Shown: positions 1-7,047 of the stretch, piece by piece
Numbering within the stretch: the stretch's first letter is position 1
Layout: every line of letters starts with the position of its first letter
NCBI GenBank assembly: GCA_022837245.1
Contig: JALHHX010000045.1
Coordinates: forward strand, 1-14,425
Reading direction: 5' to 3'
From: Lentisphaerota bacterium
Lineage (GTDB): Bacteria; Verrucomicrobiota; Kiritimatiellia; RFP12; UBA3636
Length of the DNA stretch: 14,425 nucleotides
The notes under the pieces: model-generated
What the model saw: the letters and a program-made list of their open reading frames with translations, nothing else
Told to the model about the DNA's origin: nothing
The model's database searches: none
Translations under genes and position numbers: made by a program

Positions 1-451
1 CTCGTTTCAGGGTTCCGTTTTCGCATGTGAATTCGGCCGCGTTGTCGTTGAACGGCGCGGTGTACGTTGTGCGGCTCGCTTCCAAGCCCCCTGCCGCGCC
101 GTTGATTTCCACATACCGAAACGGTGTGACAAGCGGATCGGTTTCGGGGTGGACGGCGTACCGTGGTTTCCAAGGGGTGGGGGGCACGATGACGCGCCCG
201 GTGCCCGGCTGTAGTTCGAGTGTTGCGACATGCGCGATTCGCGCGCCGCCGGGGCTGCGGTTGAGCTTGCCATCGGGTGATAAAACCTCGCCGAACGCTA
301 TTTCCACTGTGCACGGCACATCGACCGTATACGAAAGCTCAAGTTTTCCGAAGGCGTCAAGACCGAAATCACACACCAGCGTCTCGGCATTGAGACGCTG
401 TGTGCGCACGGGGCTTTCGGTCACGGCGACTGGGGTGAAAGCATCCCCCAC
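1..451 (-). CDS. Alpha-L-rhamnosidase-like (GH78-type) protein, N-terminal part, cut by the window edge
   Basis: This minus-strand frame is open from 451 to the left edge with no stop. The 150 visible residues match the beta-sandwich domain that precedes the catalytic barrel in GH78 alpha-L-rhamnosidases. The matching features are a DFG..G.L segment near residue 30, then VEIAFGEVLSPDGKL, a GARIAHV segment, FRYVEI (the usual 'GFRYVEV' landmark) near residue 115, and a final EFTCENGTLKR resembling 'F.CSNPLLN'. Known members hydrolyse terminal alpha-L-rhamnose from plant or microbial glycans, but the catalytic acids lie outside the window, so activity cannot be judged. The only start available is GTG at 449-451; the frame has a stop at 500-502 and no ATG or TTG between. 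No Shine-Dalgarno is seen, and the GTG lies 4 bp after the tpx stop, so translation may be coupled to Tpx. No signal peptide is visible. The family call is from motif recognition alone. Confidence 0.6.
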   Translation of the reverse strand, partial: MGDAFTPVAVTESPVRTQRLNAETLVCDFGLDAFGKLELSYTVDVPCTVEIAFGEVLSPDGKLNRSPGGARIAHVATLELQPGTGRVIVPPTPWKPRYAVHPETDPLVTPFRYVEINGAAGGLEASRTTYTAPFNDNAAEFTCENGTLKR

Positions 452-455
452 TGCT

Positions 456-941
456 TTATTTAAGGGCTGCGAGCGCGGCTTTATAGTCCGGCTCTGTGGT
501 CACTTCCGCAACGTATTCCACGTGGACGACCTTGCCTGATTCGTCGACGACGAACACGGCACGCGCAAGCAGGCCGTTAGGTGCCATCATGACGCCGTAT
601 TTCTTCGCGAAATCGCGGTCCTTAAAGTCGCTTACAGTCATAACATTCTTGACGCCGGCGGCACCGCACCAGCGTTTCTGCGCGAACGGCAGATCCATCG
701 AGACGGTTATGACCGTTGTGTTGGGGAGGTTGCCGGCCTCGGCGTTGAACTTCCGGACTTCCATGTCGCATACGGATGTGTCGAGCGATGGCACTGAGAG
801 AATGATTTTGCGTCCTTTGATGCCACTAAACTTAAAAGCGCCCAGGTCGTTGTCGACAGCCGTGAAGTCGGGAGTCTGTTGACCTTTTTTGATTTCTGTG
901 CCTGTTAGGTCTATTGGGTTTCCTGCGAATTTGACTTGCAT
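456..941 (-). CDS. tpx: Thiol peroxidase, atypical 2-Cys peroxiredoxin
   Basis: This 161-residue protein is close to the usual Tpx length (E. coli about 168). The peroxidatic site is PSLDTSVCD with Cys58, matching the family signature PS.DT.VC..E with the conserved Thr55 and Glu61. The resolving cysteine is Cys92 in RWCGAAG, where the family usually has RFCGAEG. Tpx enzymes reduce hydrogen peroxide and alkyl hydroperoxides using thioredoxin; many sit in the periplasm, but this one shows no signal peptide and is probably cytosolic. The ATG at 941 is preceded by GGAGG (947-951) with a 5-nt gap, a clear ribosome binding site. It lies 39 bp downstream of the second exbD gene with no visible terminator or promoter between, so it may be transcribed with the motor genes. 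The GH78-like gene begins 4 bp after its stop. Confidence 0.96.
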   Translation of the reverse strand: MQVKFAGNPIDLTGTEIKKGQQTPDFTAVDNDLGAFKFSGIKGRKIILSVPSLDTSVCDMEVRKFNAEAGNLPNTTVITVSMDLPFAQKRWCGAAGVKNVMTVSDFKDRDFAKKYGVMMAPNGLLARAVFVVDESGKVVHVEYVAEVTTEPDYKAALAALK

Positions 942-980
942 GTTGTCCTCCGTTGTTAGTTGTGTTGGTGAATTCTCACG

Positions 981-1391
981 CTACATGCTGAACACAGATA
1001 GTTTGAGCAGGCCTACCTTGTAACATGTATCCAGCACCTCGACAAGATACCCGTGTGGTGAATCATTGGTGCATTTGATGATAATGGACGCTTGTGCATC
1101 AGTGCGCCACACGCGGCGGAGCTGTGATTCCAGCTGGTTGCGCGAGAGGGCGGCGCCGTCAAAAAAGAAGCCCTGTTTGCCAACCAAAATCGTCACGGGC
1201 TCCCTTGCCTCGGATCTTGGGTTAGGATCCGGTGCGGGACGCAGTGCTTCCAGGTTCGAGAGTATATCGGTCTGGTTTATCGCCATTGAGATAATGAAAA
1301 AAATGAGCAACTGGAATACGCAATCGATCATCGGCGTCATTTCGAGCTGCGGGTTGTCTTTGTTAGTCTTGACTCCTCGCCTTTTTGCCAT
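981..1391 (-). CDS. exbD: ExbD/TolR-type biopolymer transport protein (second of two)
   Basis: This 136-residue protein has the ExbD/TolR layout: a short basic cytoplasmic tail, one membrane helix (about residues 20-39, PMIDCVFQLLIFFIISM) and a periplasmic domain. Asp23 in MTPMIDCVFQLL is the conserved proton-path aspartate (Asp25 in E. coli ExbD). In known systems an ExbD dimer sits inside an ExbB pentamer and couples proton flow to periplasmic work. The start is supported by a GGGGGG Shine-Dalgarno (plus strand 1394-1399) lying in the 9-bp gap after the upstream exbD stop, so the two ExbD genes are tightly linked. It is a paralogue of its neighbour but differs beyond the helix, with a shorter periplasmic domain and no basic C-terminal tail. 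That suggests two distinct subunits rather than a recent duplication. The substrate or partner is unknown, since no TonB or Pal gene is present. Confidence 0.93.
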   Translation of the reverse strand: MAKRRGVKTNKDNPQLEMTPMIDCVFQLLIFFIISMAINQTDILSNLEALRPAPDPNPRSEAREPVTILVGKQGFFFDGAALSRNQLESQLRRVWRTDAQASIIIKCTNDSPHGYLVEVLDTCYKVGLLKLSVFSM

Positions 1392-1400
1392 AATCCCCCC

Positions 1401-1889
1401 TTATCTCGTCCTTTTGCGTCTCGCCGCATCTCGTGTTTTCAAGAATTCTTTCGTCTCTTTCGTCCGCGCAGTCTTAACTGCCACGAACGAAACCTTGCCG
1501 ACCCCCTCCAGGGTACAGGCGTCCATCACTTTTCTTATCATGTAGTGTTGCGCGCGGGCGTCGCCCCGTACCCAGATCTGGAACGTGTTGCCCTGCCGCT
1601 TAAGGCGGCTGCGGACACGGCTCCGCAGTTGATCCGTGGTTATATCCAAGTTGTTTACGGATAACCTGCCACTCTTGTTGACGTCCACTACGAGGGCTGA
1701 CACGTCCGCATCCCGGCCGCTTTCAACCTCCGGGCCGCTCGGGCCTAGTTCGAGGCGAACGTCTTTGTCCTTTACTTCGGTTATGTTTATAGTGACAATG
1801 AAGAAAATCATCAACTGGAATACGCAGTCGATCATTGGCGTCATGTCCAACGAGCTTTCGTCAAGTTCTCTTTTTCTTGTTCTTGCCAT
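1401..1889 (-). CDS. exbD: ExbD/TolR-type biopolymer transport protein (first of two)
   Basis: This 162-residue ExbD/TolR homologue has a basic N-terminal tail (MARTRKRE), the signature LDMTPMIDCVFQLMIFF and one membrane helix (about residues 18-37). Asp21 is the conserved proton-carrying aspartate. The periplasmic domain (about 38-140) has the alternating strand pattern of the family and ends in an unusually basic tail (about 138-162, ending RRKRTR) that the second ExbD lacks. The ATG at 1889 is preceded by GGAG (plus strand 1898-1901) with an 8-nt gap. It follows exbB by 58 bp, and that gap contains a strong GC-rich inverted repeat. The product probably forms the stator core with the neighbouring ExbB, possibly as a heterodimer with the second ExbD; the heterodimer is an inference from tandem linkage. 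The basic tail could contact cell wall, membrane or a TPR partner. Confidence 0.94.
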   Translation of the reverse strand: MARTRKRELDESSLDMTPMIDCVFQLMIFFIVTINITEVKDKDVRLELGPSGPEVESGRDADVSALVVDVNKSGRLSVNNLDITTDQLRSRVRSRLKRQGNTFQIWVRGDARAQHYMIRKVMDACTLEGVGKVSFVAVKTARTKETKEFLKTRDAARRKRTR

Positions 1890-1906
1890 TTGAATAACTC
1901 CGTATC

Positions 1907-1929
1907 GGCCGCCTGTTCATCCGGCGGCC
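1907..1929 (-). repeat. GC-rich inverted repeat (hairpin) between exbB and exbD
   Basis: A perfect 7-bp inverted repeat, GGCCGCC (1907-1913) and GGCGGCC (1923-1929), with a 9-nt loop lies in the 58-bp gap after exbB. No U-tract follows it on the minus strand, so it is not an intrinsic terminator. It ends about 17 nt before the first exbD start codon, just ahead of that gene's Shine-Dalgarno. A role in mRNA processing or in setting the ExbB to ExbD ratio is inferred only. Confidence 0.6.
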
Positions 1930-1947
1930 ACGCGCTGCCGGAGGCTT

Positions 1948-2763
1948 TTATTCCTCCACGACCTCGACGTTGCGCAGATCCTTGATGAGCTCGGAAGTGA
2001 GCGCCTCCATATGAAGGACTATTCGGTTGGCCTTGTTGCGGTAGAAGTAGAATACAACGGTGCCCGGGATGGCGACTGCCAGGCCGCCGGCGGTGGTCCA
2101 CAGCGCCTGCGAAATCGCGAGCGCCAGTTCGGCCATGTCCGGAGTGCCTGTGGCGAGACCCGCGAAAGCCATAATCATGCCCTGCACCGTGCCTAGGAGG
2201 CCGAACATCGTGGAGATGTTCGAGATAACGGATAGCCATGATATATGCTGCATGAGTTTTTCTATTTCGATGCCTGCGGCAGTGCCGATGGCCTGCTCTA
2301 TTATGTCGAAGCCCTCCTCGACGTGGCTGAAACCAGCCTTGAGGATGTTTGCCATAGGAGTGGGGCTGTTGTCACAGAACTGGATAGCCTTTACGATATC
2401 GCCTTCCTTCATGGCCATCTCCACGCTCGCGATCAGTTCCTTCGGCATTATTTTTGCCGGGCGCACGAGGATGCCGCAGTCGACAGCGAGGTAGATCATC
2501 CATCCGAGGCAGCCAAAGAGGCACAGCCACAGCACGAACCCGACAAATCCAGAGCCGAACAGCACTTGCATGAACTGATTTCCAACTCCAGCGGCTGCTG
2601 CTGCTGCTTGTGTTTCGCCGGGGGTGTTGACAATTTCCCCCGCTTCGGCTGATGGGTCGGCAGCAACCGGCGCATCGGCGGCAGCCTCTTGTGCAAAGGA
2701 GAAGGGAGTGGTGGTTAGCAGCATTCCTGCTGCGACAAGTGACATTGCAAAGGTCTTCTTCAT
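1948..2763 (-). CDS. exbB: ExbB/TolQ/MotA-family proton channel subunit with N-terminal signal peptide
   Basis: This 271-residue protein begins with a signal peptide (residues 1-24, cleavage likely after SFA before QE) and an Ala-rich acidic linker (25-60). The MotA/TolQ/ExbB core then follows. TM1 is about 71-94. A cytoplasmic segment (about 100-170) contains a GDIVKAIQFC motif. TM2 (about 177-202) has the hallmark GLLGTVQGM with Thr192, and TM3 (about 218-241) has ALWTTAGGLAVAIPG with Thr224. These threonines match E. coli ExbB Thr148 and Thr181, which line the proton path. ExbB pentamers surround ExbD and convert proton flow to motion. Plain E. coli ExbB lacks a signal peptide; extended versions are known in other groups. 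The Shine-Dalgarno is weak (GGAAAG about 11 nt upstream). It lies 80 bp after the small TPR gene and precedes two exbD genes. Confidence 0.95.
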   Translation of the reverse strand: MKKTFAMSLVAAGMLLTTTPFSFAQEAAADAPVAADPSAEAGEIVNTPGETQAAAAAAGVGNQFMQVLFGSGFVGFVLWLCLFGCLGWMIYLAVDCGILVRPAKIMPKELIASVEMAMKEGDIVKAIQFCDNSPTPMANILKAGFSHVEEGFDIIEQAIGTAAGIEIEKLMQHISWLSVISNISTMFGLLGTVQGMIMAFAGLATGTPDMAELALAISQALWTTAGGLAVAIPGTVVFYFYRNKANRIVLHMEALTSELIKDLRNVEVVEE

Positions 2764-2843
2764 ATTAATGTGTCTTTCCAGAACTGGTTTTGTTTTTTTG
2801 AATATTCGTGTCCAAATACACGCTTTAGGTTTATATTAAGGTA

Positions 2844-3659
2844 TTATTCGCCGCCACGTAGTTTACGCGCGTAGGGGCTGTCAGAATAGCGTGTCAGCAA
2901 CGTCTGGCGCATTTTCTCGGCGTATGTGGTTTGATGCAGTTCATCGTGGGCCTCTGCCGCTTTGTAAAGCGCCTCTGCGGCGGCGTCCTTTTCATTGGAG
3001 AAAAGGAAGACCACGCGCAAGTAGCCGTCCTTCAGCGCGTCCCGCGGACGGTTTTGCTTCTTCAGCAGGTCGCCGCGCGCGATGAGCGCCTTCGCGGCTA
3101 TGGGACGCGGTGCGGAGACAGCCGCTTCGTCTAGCATCTTCTCCAGACGACTGGTCTTGTCGGCTGCGATGAGCGACTGCCAGTATACTGGTGCCATCAC
3201 CGACACAGATGCAGCGGCCGGGTTGTCCCTAGTCACTTCCTCGCAGACTTTTATGGCCTCTTCTGGCTGTCCCTTGTTGAGGTATATGGTGGCCATAATG
3301 CGCGCGGCCTCTTCATCGTATTTGAGCATTTTGTAATCGCTCATTATAGTTCTTAGCAGAGGTATCGCGGCGTCGGGGGATTCCGAAGCCTGCTTTACCA
3401 CGTTCTGCCATCCCGCAGGCGGAGCGACGGCCATTTGCGCTATGTCGGCGGGTTTCCAGCGCTGCTCGACCTGACGTCCCGATTCCGTGACCGTGATCAC
3501 CATGTATTCCTTGCTCGCCGGAAGCCAGCGGAGTTTGCTCTTGACGATGTTCCCGTTCACGTGCTGCACCTGCGCTTGCACGTCGATGGCCATCGATGGA
3601 AGCATGCCGGCGCAGCAAACCGCGGCGGCTATCATCATCAATTTTGCTTTTTTCATCAT
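2844..3659 (-). CDS. Exported TPR protein, small (ExbB/ExbD-associated)
   Basis: This 271-residue protein has a signal peptide (residues 1-24, cleavage likely after SMA), so it is probably periplasmic. Residues about 27-80 look beta-rich (HVNGNIVKSKLRW, YMVITVTESGR), a small domain I do not recognise. The rest is helical with TPR-like repeats at about 116-150, 188-222 and 225-262. The last ends in RYSDSPYARKL, close to the 'YPDSPYA' ending of YbgF/CpoB-type TPR proteins, which work with the Tol system in E. coli. The function is unknown; location suggests a periplasmic partner of the ExbB/ExbD complex. The start has two tandem ATG codons (3657-3659 and 3654-3656), with GGAG at plus-strand 3665-3668 giving 5 or 8 nt of spacing. 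It follows the large TPR gene by 43 bp. Confidence 0.85.
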   Translation of the reverse strand: MMKKAKLMMIAAAVCCAGMLPSMAIDVQAQVQHVNGNIVKSKLRWLPASKEYMVITVTESGRQVEQRWKPADIAQMAVAPPAGWQNVVKQASESPDAAIPLLRTIMSDYKMLKYDEEAARIMATIYLNKGQPEEAIKVCEEVTRDNPAAASVSVMAPVYWQSLIAADKTSRLEKMLDEAAVSAPRPIAAKALIARGDLLKKQNRPRDALKDGYLRVVFLFSNEKDAAAEALYKAAEAHDELHQTTYAEKMRQTLLTRYSDSPYARKLRGGE

Positions 3660-3702
3660 TGTTGCTCCTGTATAGGATTGTAGATTGTTATGCCCGCGCC
3701 GC

Positions 3703-6700
3703 CTACAGCCCGCCGGATGAGATGCCGATTTCAGCCGATGTCAGCGCTGCGCGCATAGCGGTCGCGTGCGGCCCGTTGGGGAAAAGCTCGAGATATTTCA
3801 GGCAGTCCGATTTGACGTCTTCGTAGACCGGCGTTCCGTCGCCATATTCTTTCATTTCCAGAAGCAGCGTGATCAGCCTGAAATAGGCATATTCCAGCGA
3901 TGGCCGGACGGCGGCGTCCTGGTTGTTCGCCGAAACCGTGAAGCGCTGGTAGTGCAACGCGGCCTCTGCGATGTACTGGTCTACGAGATCCTGATTGTTG
4001 AACGAGCGCTCGACGTCGATCTTTTTCTCGAGAATAGCGCCTTTTTTGATGACGATTTCGGCCTTGTCCTTATTGCCGGTGAGATACTTCTCCACTAGCT
4101 GCAGCGAATTAAAAGAGCGGTTGAAAAGATTTACGCGCTTCTCACGGTTGGGCTCCTCGAACGCGGCCATCGTCGCGGCCTGCGATAGCAGGTCGTTTGC
4201 CTCGATAATGGAGAACGACTTCGAATTCTCTTCGATAAACTTCTCCAGCGAGTCCAGCGCGGCGACGAATTTTTTCTGTTCCACCATGATGCGCGCGAGC
4301 CCGAGCCGCGAAGGCACGACAATCGACGGTTCGTTGCTCGCCATTTTTATGGCCAGCTCGTACCCTTGGCGCGCCAGTTCGTATTCCTCCGATTTTATCA
4401 GTTCCTCCGCCGCGAGGTACATCTGGCTCGCCGTGTACTTGCCGGCATCCGAGAACATCATCTTGAGCACATCCACGCCCTCTTGGCGGAACCCGAGCTC
4501 TATCAAAGTGCGTCCGCGCATGAAATAGGCGTTCTTGGCCTCATTCGACTCTGGATGCTCGGCGCTCAGGCGGGAGAACACCTCGTCAGCCCTTTTCATG
4601 TTGGCCGCCTGCTCAGCGGGATCGTCAGTCTTGAGAGTTGAATAGAGTGTGCCAAGTTGCATCAGCACCGTCGGGATGCCTTTGGCGCTGGGGAATGTTT
4701 TGAGAAAAGCCTCGTATCCCTGTATGGCGCCTTTCTTGTACTCTGGAAGCTTGTCGGCCGGCTGCGTGATCGCGGAGAGAGTGTACGACCTGTCGAAAAG
4801 GCAACCCTGCATTATATTATCGTTCAGATCTTTCTCGCGTGCGTCCTTTTCATACTTCTTGCGCGTTTCCGCATTGTTGAGCATGTTGATGATCTTGGCG
4901 AAATCGTTGGCGGAGCCGGCGAGCCTGCGGTTCGCAACCTCCACTCTCTTCATGGCGGTCTCCAATGTGATTACCGCCGGCGTGGCGTTAGTCCCCTCGG
5001 CCGCCGCCTCGGGCACCTCCGCGACGTCCAGAGCGACGGGGCCGCCGCGGCTGATCTGAGAGACCAGCGAATTCGCGGAGCGCAGATCCGTGAGCGCCTC
5101 GTTGCGGTTCATGCGCGCCAGCATGTACATGCCCGTGACGAGCGCCTGTCCTGGTTTCTCACGCGCGGCTACGCGCGCGACGTACTCTTTTCGCACGGCC
5201 AGCTCCGCCTTGAGGTTCTTGGTCTCGGCATAGCAGTCCGCCAGACGCAGCATAGCCGTGTAGACGACCGGGGACTTTTGGTACGACTCCATCAGCGTGG
5301 TGTAGTACGGGATCGCGCCTTCAAAATCATTGTCTTTGTATTTCTTCTCCGCAAAGCTCATGAGCATGTTGGCCGCCAGGCTGTGCTCGGGATAAAGGGT
5401 GAAAAACAGGTTGTATGTGGCCTCGCGCATCGCGCTGTTCTGGCGCTCGCCGTAAACCTCCGCGATGCGGCGAAGCTCGTCGCCGGCCACGGTCATGCCT
5501 TCTTTCCCGGCTTTTGCGAAACGCTCTGCGAGATGCCCGGTCACCGTCTCTGCTGCGAGCTTGCAGTACTCTTCTTCCTCTTCTTCTTTCTGGAGATCGG
5601 AGAATTCTATGTAGCTGCGGGCGAGCTCGCTGATCGCCATGATCGAATCCGGCACAGTCTCCGGGAACTGGTTGAGCACCACGAGATACGCCTCGATGGC
5701 TTTTTCATACTGCGACTGGTTGTAGAGCACGCGTGCGTTGGCGAACTGTTTGGCGGCTATGTCGCGCCGCTGCTCTTCCGAGACCTCGATTTTGATTTCC
5801 TTGACGCCGAACTTGGATTTCAGCGTCTCCTGTATTTCCTCGGAATGGACAAGAGCGTCCGGCGCCCAAGACGTGCTGGGATACTGCGCATAAACGTTGA
5901 CGAACTCCTGGAGCGACTTGGCAAGCAGGTCGGCGGCATTCTTCTTGTCCTTAAGAGTCGCCTCAGGATCTTCGATTATAGCTTTCGCCTCGTCGTGCAT
6001 CATTACGCCCATAAGAAAACGCACCTCGGCGATAGGGCTCAGGCGCGACAGGTCGTCGCCCGTCTCCTTGCTGAGCTGCTGAAGCTGGTTCTCGATGCTG
6101 CGCAGCTGCGGCATATAGTCGTCTATCAGCTTGTTGGCCCGCTCGACATCGCCCTTTACGACCTCAACGTGAGCCATGAGCACAAGCGCGCGCCCGAACC
6201 ACAGGTCCTGGTTCCACAGCAACGCCTCGGTGCGCGTCTTGGCCTTGGCGAACAACGCGTCGCGATCCTTTCCCGGTTCCATGTCTTTCGCCAGACGCAC
6301 CGCCAGCTCTGCGGACTCGAACGTGGCCTGGCGCTTTGTGTCCTCATCGAGCCCCGCGATGGCGAGCAGATCGTCGTACGTTTTCAGCGCGTTCTCGTCC
6401 TCGCCAAGGTACAGCAGCATCTGCGCGTACTTATAGAGCGATCCGATGTAGAAAGCCTTTATGTCCGCCGGGATCGAGTCCTTGTATTTGGTGAAGAAGT
6501 CGGAATATATCTTCTTCGCTTCAACGTACTTGCCAAAAGTGTAGTAATAGTCCGCAAGAGTGAGGGTCATCGCCCAGACGTCCGCCGATTCCTGATTAGG
6601 CTCAGCCGCGATCATGTCCTTCGCCTCGTCGAATTTGCCCTGCCCCAGAAGCTGCTCGAGCTTGGCCACCGCCACAAGCGGTTTCAACTGCGGGAACTTC

Positions 6701-6894
6701 GCCTCGAAGTCCTTGATCACGAGCTCGGCGTAGTCTGGCATGTACGCGTTCTGGAGCTGCTGGATATATTGAAGCTCCACGCGGGCATCCGGCGGAACCG
6801 AGACTTGGCCGAAAACAAACGGGGTAGCCGCCGCCGCAACGACGATCGCGGATATTACTCCGCCGCTTATCTTTTTTGATGAAAATCTGCGCAT
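3703..6894 (-). CDS. Large exported TPR-repeat protein (1063 aa), head of the ExbB/ExbD operon
   Basis: This is a 1063-residue protein with an N-terminal signal peptide (MRRFSSKK then a hydrophobic stretch about 9-28, cleavage near VFG-QV). The rest is almost entirely helical with degenerate TPR repeats. Examples are the blocks near residues 340-430, 500-560 and 730-850, with turn motifs such as FPETVPDS, YPEHS, HPESNEAK and FPNGPHA. A run of six Glu lies near residue 440. No enzyme motif is seen. TPR arrays are protein-binding scaffolds; exported with ExbB/ExbD it may pass motor movement to the periplasm or outer membrane, which is inference. I chose the ATG at 6892-6894 because it opens a clean signal peptide, is preceded by an AAGGG-like Shine-Dalgarno, and lies about 51 nt after the predicted transcription start. 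The frame stays open further upstream to 7782, but that extension runs through the promoter and antisense to tetR. Confidence 0.9.
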   Translation of the reverse strand: MRRFSSKKISGGVISAIVVAAAATPFVFGQVSVPPDARVELQYIQQLQNAYMPDYAELVIKDFEAKFPQLKPLVAVAKLEQLLGQGKFDEAKDMIAAEPNQESADVWAMTLTLADYYYTFGKYVEAKKIYSDFFTKYKDSIPADIKAFYIGSLYKYAQMLLYLGEDENALKTYDDLLAIAGLDEDTKRQATFESAELAVRLAKDMEPGKDRDALFAKAKTRTEALLWNQDLWFGRALVLMAHVEVVKGDVERANKLIDDYMPQLRSIENQLQQLSKETGDDLSRLSPIAEVRFLMGVMMHDEAKAIIEDPEATLKDKKNAADLLAKSLQEFVNVYAQYPSTSWAPDALVHSEEIQETLKSKFGVKEIKIEVSEEQRRDIAAKQFANARVLYNQSQYEKAIEAYLVVLNQFPETVPDSIMAISELARSYIEFSDLQKEEEEEEYCKLAAETVTGHLAERFAKAGKEGMTVAGDELRRIAEVYGERQNSAMREATYNLFFTLYPEHSLAANMLMSFAEKKYKDNDFEGAIPYYTTLMESYQKSPVVYTAMLRLADCYAETKNLKAELAVRKEYVARVAAREKPGQALVTGMYMLARMNRNEALTDLRSANSLVSQISRGGPVALDVAEVPEAAAEGTNATPAVITLETAMKRVEVANRRLAGSANDFAKIINMLNNAETRKKYEKDAREKDLNDNIMQGCLFDRSYTLSAITQPADKLPEYKKGAIQGYEAFLKTFPSAKGIPTVLMQLGTLYSTLKTDDPAEQAANMKRADEVFSRLSAEHPESNEAKNAYFMRGRTLIELGFRQEGVDVLKMMFSDAGKYTASQMYLAAEELIKSEEYELARQGYELAIKMASNEPSIVVPSRLGLARIMVEQKKFVAALDSLEKFIEENSKSFSIIEANDLLSQAATMAAFEEPNREKRVNLFNRSFNSLQLVEKYLTGNKDKAEIVIKKGAILEKKIDVERSFNNQDLVDQYIAEAALHYQRFTVSANNQDAAVRPSLEYAYFRLITLLLEMKEYGDGTPVYEDVKSDCLKYLELFPNGPHATAMRAALTSAEIGISSGGL

Positions 6895-6951
6895 CTCAAC
6901 CCTTCGTTTATCTAGGTTTGCTTCTGGTTCTAAGGCCACAAATCGAACGGC

Positions 6952-6980
6952 ATTATAGCAGAGGACACGCTGTTTTGCAA
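6952..6980 (-). promoter_or_regulatory. Extended -10 sigma70-type promoter for the TPR-exbB-exbD operon
   Basis: On the minus strand TTGCAA (plus 6975-6980) is followed by exactly 17 nt and then TATAAT (plus 6952-6957), with TGC directly before it, giving the extended -10 form TGnTATAAT. An A-tract (plus-strand T run at about 6993-6999) sits near -48 to -54, where an UP element would act. The predicted start is near 6945, leaving about a 51-nt leader before the ATG at 6894. The -35 overlaps a TGTT/AACA inverted repeat (6971-6982). Confidence 0.8.
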
Positions 6981-7018
6981 CATGCGGGGGGAATTTTTTT
7001 ACACTCCATCGTTTCCTG

Positions 7019-7047
7019 TTGACAAATGAATGTGGATTCAGTTTAAT
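7019..7047 (+). promoter_or_regulatory. Near-consensus sigma70-type promoter for the tetR-tolC-RND operon
   Basis: A perfect -35 TTGACA (7019-7024), a 17-nt spacer and a -10 TTTAAT (7042-7047, five of six matches) form a strong promoter. It predicts transcription starting at about 7054. The spacer carries a palindrome, which suggests repression. The -35 boxes of this and the divergent promoter are 38 bp apart. Confidence 0.8.
7027..7040. promoter_or_regulatory. Candidate TetR-family operator inside the promoter spacer
   Basis: TGAAT (7027-7031), four central bases GTGG, then ATTCA (7036-7040) form a perfect 5-bp inverted repeat between the -35 and -10 boxes of the tetR promoter. Symmetry continues weakly outward (AA at 7024-7025 against TT at 7042-7043, with one mismatch). 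TetR-family repressors typically bind palindromes of this size next to their own gene, so autorepression is likely. Binding is inferred. Confidence 0.5.

Noticed and set aside
27..539. A plus-strand frame at the left edge
   Set aside because: It has no recognisable protein features and overlaps the minus-strand GH78-like frame and the end of tpx.
2764..2843. A possible internal promoter upstream of exbB (TTGGAC-like box)
   Set aside because: No -10 occurs at an acceptable distance; the 80-bp gap is A/T-rich with a 5-bp hairpin (2807-2822) but no clear signal.
4657..6879. A long plus-strand open frame of 740 codons opposite the large TPR gene
   Set aside because: It is antisense to a gene with a signal peptide, promoter and repeat structure; its translation is Arg/Leu/Val-rich without any recognisable pattern, as expected from reverse reading of Glu/Lys/Ala-rich codons.
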